Below are positions 7,990-10,649 of a stretch of DNA of 10,649 nucleotides, in pieces. Each line of letters starts with the position of its first letter. Position 1 is the first letter of the stretch. The notes below the pieces were generated by a model, which was given only the letters and a program-made list of their open reading frames with translations, ran no database searches and was not told the origin of the DNA. Origin of the DNA: Pirellulaceae bacterium (GTDB lineage: Bacteria; Planctomycetota; Planctomycetia; Pirellulales; Pirellulaceae); NCBI GenBank assembly GCA_013002105.1, contig JABDKS010000066.1:1-10649 (forward strand). Reading direction: 5' to 3'. Both the position numbers and the translations under genes were made by a program.

Positions 7990-8649
7990 ATGACTCGCAT
8001 CCTCAATACGCTGCTGATCCTTGTGATCGTGATCGGGATGGTGACCTGGGTGCGTCAGCGCCAATCGATCGGCCACCAAGAACGCGAATATCAACGCCTT
8101 GCGGCAAACTATGGAGTCCTGGACGTCCAGGACTCCAAAAAGTTTTTGGTTACCCGCATTGATACCGACGACCCGATGCACTTTCTGTGGCGAGTCTATT
8201 ACCCTGCAAAAATTTCGATTTTAGAACGCGAGTCATTTGCCGACAGTGGAAAAAGCGGCGGCAGTTTCACGAACATCGCTGCACGGGAGCAGCTTTTTCG
8301 CATCCGTATTGAATTCACCGACACGGCCATCCGCGCTCACATTTTGGACGGTTCAGGTGGATCGCTACTGTCCTACAACCGCGCGCAGTCCACCGACTTT
8401 CTGAAAGCACATTGGCAGGACCTCGAATTTGATGTTCTTGCCGCCGATGGGACACGAAAATTTGACACGGACGAAGTACTGCCTTTTCTGCGTGTACGGC
8501 TTCCTGATGATCTGATCGAGGAACTTGACCGTAGCGTTTCCACGAAGATCGCCGAATCGCTCAAGCGAGAACCGATCTTTGAGTCGTTGCGGGGCACGCC
8601 GGAAGCATTCGAGCAATGGGATCGCCTCGCAAGGGAGAATGCTCTGTGA
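7990..8649 (+). CDS. Type A single-pass membrane hypothetical protein, copy 2
   Basis: A 219-residue protein with no domain I can name. A hydrophobic helix at about residues 4-20 (LNTLLILVIVIGMVTW), followed by positively charged residues, would anchor it in the inner membrane. The orientation is uncertain; I infer that the remainder faces the periplasm. The C-terminal block at 137-180 (FLKAHWQDLEFDVL, TDEVLPF, RVRLPDDL) is shared with the truncated gene at the left edge. The ATG at 7990 begins the membrane helix directly, but no Shine-Dalgarno site is visible. A TAATAT hexamer at 7939-7944 could be a -10 box, without an obvious -35 partner. The gene contains a perfect 26-bp palindrome over codons 41-50. 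Its stop overlaps the start of the following type B gene, so the two products are probably made together and may interact. Confidence 0.85.
   Translation: MTRILNTLLILVIVIGMVTWVRQRQSIGHQEREYQRLAANYGVLDVQDSKKFLVTRIDTDDPMHFLWRVYYPAKISILERESFADSGKSGGSFTNIAAREQLFRIRIEFTDTAIRAHILDGSGGSLLSYNRAQSTDFLKAHWQDLEFDVLAADGTRKFDTDEVLPFLRVRLPDDLIEELDRSVSTKIAESLKREPIFESLRGTPEAFEQWDRLARENAL
8112..8137. repeat. 26-bp perfect palindrome within the type A gene
   Basis: TGGAGTCCTGGAC is followed immediately by its exact reverse complement GTCCAGGACTCCA. As RNA it could fold into an 11-bp stem with an ACGT loop. It encodes residues 42-49 (GVLDVQDS) plus one flanking base at each end. A perfect palindrome this long is not expected by chance in 10 kb. 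Its presence is certain; its role is unknown. Confidence 0.9.
8135..8149. repeat. Short inverted repeat abutting the 26-bp palindrome
   Basis: CCAAAAA and TTTTTGG are exact reverse complements around a single G. The left arm shares its first three bases with the end of the preceding palindrome, so two symmetric elements are nested side by side in coding sequence (codons 49-54). The element is A/T-rich in a GC-rich surrounding. Confidence 0.6.
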
Positions 8650-9296
8650 GTCACTTCGGTTCCGAAACCAAAACGCAGCGACGACGAAAACCGCAAGTCG
8701 CTCTTTCGACCATCTTGCTGGTCGTTGCGGCTTGCGCCGTTTGGTTTTCGATCTACCGCAATGATCAGCGATTCCAATCGCTGTCCAGCCAGCTTCGCGG
8801 GTTGAAGGCAGTGTCACGGGAATTAACGGTGCTCGATCCCAACCAGTTCGCCGCGGTAAAGAAGATCCCAACACGATTTGGTGAGTGCATCATGGAGGTT
8901 TACGTGCCCAGGGGAGCCCAATACGAAATTTGTTTGGCGCTGGACGACATCGACGAGTCCGGTTTCGTGCAACCTGTCAGCCGAGCACCGATCTCTGCGG
9001 GCGAACAGTCCATCGAAATTCGTTACGAGAAAGAACCCGACGAATCGACCGTCATGGTGTTACGCAATGGCGAAGTCGCAATGCAGCAAACGAGAGCGAA
9101 AAATTGGGAACCACGAGTCGGCAGCAGCGGCAGCAGCCCCATTGATGCGTGCAAGCAATATCATCCCGACGAACCGCTAACGCTTTTCAGAAAGCGATTC
9201 ATGGTGACCAATGCAAAGCGACGCCTCAACGTCCCCAAGGGTCCTGCCAAGGGCATTCTGGTTTGGATCGTCAAGCAATCCTCGTCGGACGATTGA
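8646..9296 (+). CDS. Type B single-pass membrane hypothetical protein, copy 2
   Basis: A 216-residue protein from the GTG at 8646. I prefer this start to an in-frame ATG at 8616 because AAGGGAG (8631-8637) sits eight bases upstream, and because the other type B gene begins with the same GTGA overlap. A basic N-terminus (QRRRK, residues 11-15) precedes a membrane helix at about 19-37 starting LSTILLVV, then a helical linker (38-62) and a probably beta-rich extracytoplasmic domain. Residues shared with copy 1 are QFAAV (67-71), YExxLA (93-98), APIxAG (114-119), VLxNG (138-142), W154 and VGSSG (158-162); the C-terminal PAKGILVWI (200-208) parallels PARGIQFWI in copy 1. No catalytic motif or known domain is visible. 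A 149-bp repeat array starts roughly 15 bases after its stop. Confidence 0.85.
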   Translation: MSHFGSETKTQRRRKPQVALSTILLVVAACAVWFSIYRNDQRFQSLSSQLRGLKAVSRELTVLDPNQFAAVKKIPTRFGECIMEVYVPRGAQYEICLALDDIDESGFVQPVSRAPISAGEQSIEIRYEKEPDESTVMVLRNGEVAMQQTRAKNWEPRVGSSGSSPIDACKQYHPDEPLTLFRKRFMVTNAKRRLNVPKGPAKGILVWIVKQSSSDD

Positions 9297-9404
9297 CACA
9301 GCAAGCAAATCGGATCGGACCAACCGGCTCTCTACTTGCCACCATCCGCTTCGACCCAAACCTCGACCGTCATCACCCCCAAAATCGGGCCACATCAAAG
9401 TTGC

Positions 9405-9424
9405 CGTCACGCTCCGCCGTGACG
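9405..9424. repeat. Hairpin in repeat unit (first occurrence)
   Basis: CGTCACG and CGTGACG form a 7-bp stem around the six-base loop CTCCGC, at the junction between repeat units. The site lies between convergent genes, so it could act as a terminator stem, but no T-run follows it on either strand. Confidence 0.55.
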
Positions 9425-9553
9425 AAGCCCGACCCAGCAACGAACCACTTCTATCAACGCGGATCGCACCAACCGTACGACCTTGGGCAAGTGACCACTT
9501 CGACACAATCCACGATCGTCATCACTCCCAAAGTCGAGCCACATCAAAGTTGC

Positions 9554-9573
9554 CGTCACGCTCCGCCGTGACG
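9554..9573. repeat. Hairpin in repeat unit (second occurrence)
   Basis: This is the same 7-bp stem and CTCCGC loop as at 9405-9424, exactly 149 bases further on. A third version at 9703-9722 has a T for A in the left arm, which breaks one base pair. Confidence 0.55.
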
Positions 9574-9890
9574 AAGCCCGACCCAGCAGCGGACCACTCC
9601 CATCGACGCAGATCGCACCAACCGTACGACCCTTGGCAAATGACCAATTCGACACAATCCACGATCGTCATCACCCCCAAAGTCGGGCAACATCAAAGTA
9701 GCCGTCTCGCTCCGCCGTGACGAAGCCCGACCCAGCAACAGACCACTTCTATCCACGCGGATCGCACCAGCCGGCCTTCCCTTGGCAAGTGACCGCTTCG
9801 ACACAATCCTCGACCGTCATTACGCACAAGGTCGGGCAACATCACGACGGAGCCTGATGGCGACTTTACATCACGCAATGCATGGACTGA

Positions 9891-10649
9891 CTATCGATAA
9901 AAAAATCGACTGACCAAATGCTCGTCTGGCTTCTGCATTTTCGACACCGCGATAGCTGCGATCGCCGATCCGGCCAAGTCCCAGATGAACGGGCTGAGCC
10001 CCAAGAACTCATACGCTCGAAATTTGCCGTCGACCGCGTAACCCCACGACGTCAATGCCAAGTGCGTTAGCGCGCCGGCCAACATCCCCGCGATCACGCC
10101 ACCCGATGTCATGTCCCTCCAGTAGAGCGACAGCACCATCGGTACCAAGAAACAAGCGGCCAGACCGGCTGTCGCGAACACGATCACATCCTGCAAGTAC
10201 TCCGGTGGATTCAAAACCGCCAGCACCGTAAATACGCCAGCGATCACTGTCACCACATAGCTTAAGAATCTGATTCGCCGCTCCGATGCATCGGGATGAA
10301 TGTGGCCTTGATAGACATCACGCACCACCGACGACGACATCATCAACAACAAACTGTCGACACTGGACATAACCGCCGCAAACGGTGCCGCGACCAACAA
10401 CCCGGCCAGCCAGGGAGCGCCCGCGTTGGTCGCCAACCGAGACGCCAGGTCGGGCATGGTGCGATCGGGATCCACTTCCATCCCCGAAATCAGCACTCGG
10501 CCACAACAAAAAACGATGACCAGGCAAAAGTAGATGACGCTGTAATACACCGACACGGTCAGCACCGAATATCGCAAAGTTTTGGTGTCCTTAAACGCCA
10601 TCAACCGCAACATGTTGCTTGGCTGACCGGTGGCGGCAAATGGCCAAAA
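9891..10649 (-). CDS. Sodium:solute symporter (SSS family), C-terminal part (cut by right edge)
   Basis: The minus-strand frame is open from the right edge (F-W-P-F-A-A-T-G-Q-P-S-N, then M-L-R-L-M-A-F-K) to a TAG at 9891, so the ATG at 10613 is internal and the N-terminal half lies outside the window. The protein belongs to the sodium:solute symporter family, which couples Na+ entry to uptake of proline, pantothenate, sugars or similar solutes across the inner membrane. The family hallmark is SSVDSLLLMMSSSVVRDVYQ, preceded by the helix LLVAAPFAAVM. About six membrane helices are visible in the fragment, including VLTVSVYYSVIYFCLVIVF, LSYVVTVIAGVFTVLAVL and VIAGMLAGALTHLAL. The GQPSxMLRLMAFKD block recalls proline/pantothenate-type members, but the substrate cannot be assigned. 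It converges on the type B gene across the repeat array. Confidence 0.9.
   Translation of the reverse strand, partial: FWPFAATGQPSNMLRLMAFKDTKTLRYSVLTVSVYYSVIYFCLVIVFCCGRVLISGMEVDPDRTMPDLASRLATNAGAPWLAGLLVAAPFAAVMSSVDSLLLMMSSSVVRDVYQGHIHPDASERRIRFLSYVVTVIAGVFTVLAVLNPPEYLQDVIVFATAGLAACFLVPMVLSLYWRDMTSGGVIAGMLAGALTHLALTSWGYAVDGKFRAYEFLGLSPFIWDLAGSAIAAIAVSKMQKPDEHLVSRFFYR

Larger units (their letters stand above)
9311..9844. repeat. 149-bp tandem repeat array, about 3.6 copies
   Basis: The anchor GACGAAGCCCGACCCAGCA occurs at 9421, 9570 and 9719, exactly 149 bases apart. A second anchor, ACCAACCG or ACCAGCCG, falls at 9319, 9468 and 9766 in the same register. The first copy is diverged and lacks its start, and the last copy loses register after 9844. 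The two complete units differ at about 15 of 149 positions by eye, mostly transitions. The array fills the gap between two convergent genes. As 149 is not a multiple of three, open frames through it shift from unit to unit, which argues against protein coding. The remaining bases up to 9890 hold nothing recognisable. Confidence 0.9.

Noticed and set aside
8365..8874. 169-residue minus-strand open frame opposite the second A-B junction
   Set aside because: It is antisense to two genes supported by paralogy and a coupled start, and has no domain or ribosome site.
9211..9720. 169-residue plus-strand open frame across the end of the type B gene and the repeats
   Set aside because: The C-rich sequence has few stop codons on this strand. 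The frame overlaps a well-supported gene and the product is low-complexity, rich in Ser, Pro, Arg and His, and without family features.
9311..9844. CRISPR-like array
   Set aside because: The whole 149-base unit is repeated, without short identical repeats separated by unique spacers, and no cas genes are present.
9177..9878. Overlapping minus-strand open frames in the repeat array encoding similar peptides (for example containing GRASSRRS and RCWVGLRHGGA)
   Set aside because: They arise because the 149-bp unit repeats out of frame, giving the same peptide in successive frames. They overlap one another, lack ribosome sites, and start and stop at repeat-determined positions.

Overview
The window looks like chromosomal DNA from a planctomycete, most likely a Rhodopirellula-type member of the Pirellulaceae. 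The evidence is a set of gene families that are hallmarks of that group: a cytochrome-type PSCyt1/DUF1549/DUF1553 protein followed by a Tat-exported DUF1501 protein, a formylglycine-type sulfatase, and small proteins opening with a basic stretch and an 'LSTILL' membrane anchor. Ribosome-binding sites are irregular and GTG starts are common. No genus-level claim can be made from the sequence alone.

Layout. (1) Positions 1-947, plus strand: the 3' end of one membrane-anchored protein (type A) and a complete second one (type B), overlapping by four bases. (2) Positions 969-6776, minus strand: a compact three-gene operon, read right to left as PSCyt1/DUF1549/DUF1553 protein (5-base gap), DUF1501 protein, then sulfatase. 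(3) Positions 6777-6886: a divergent promoter region with a 17-bp inverted repeat. (4) Positions 6887-7906, plus: a fold-type II PLP enzyme of the threonine/serine dehydratase - serine racemase family. (5) Positions 7990-9296, plus: a second A-B pair, clearly paralogous to the pair at the left edge and using the same GTGA stop/start overlap. (6) Positions 9297-9890: gene-free, filled by about 3.6 copies of a 149-bp tandem repeat carrying a small hairpin. (7) Positions 9891-10649, minus: the C-terminal part of a sodium:solute symporter running off the right edge.

How the parts may work together. The minus-strand operon is a typical planctomycete outfit of exported proteins, with a secreted sulfatase that probably acts on a sulfated organic compound such as a glycan. 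DUF1501 and PSCyt1/DUF1549/DUF1553 proteins regularly accompany such sulfatases, but their biochemical role is not settled. The PLP enzyme and the symporter have no evident mechanistic tie to it.

The least explained content is the duplicated A-B pair: two small single-pass membrane proteins, translationally coupled in both copies, with no domain I recognise. One copy lies on each side of the sulfatase operon and PLP gene. The second A gene also contains a perfect 26-bp palindrome, and the second pair is followed directly by the 149-bp repeat array. No RNA genes, CRISPR arrays, insertion sequences or prophage genes were seen.
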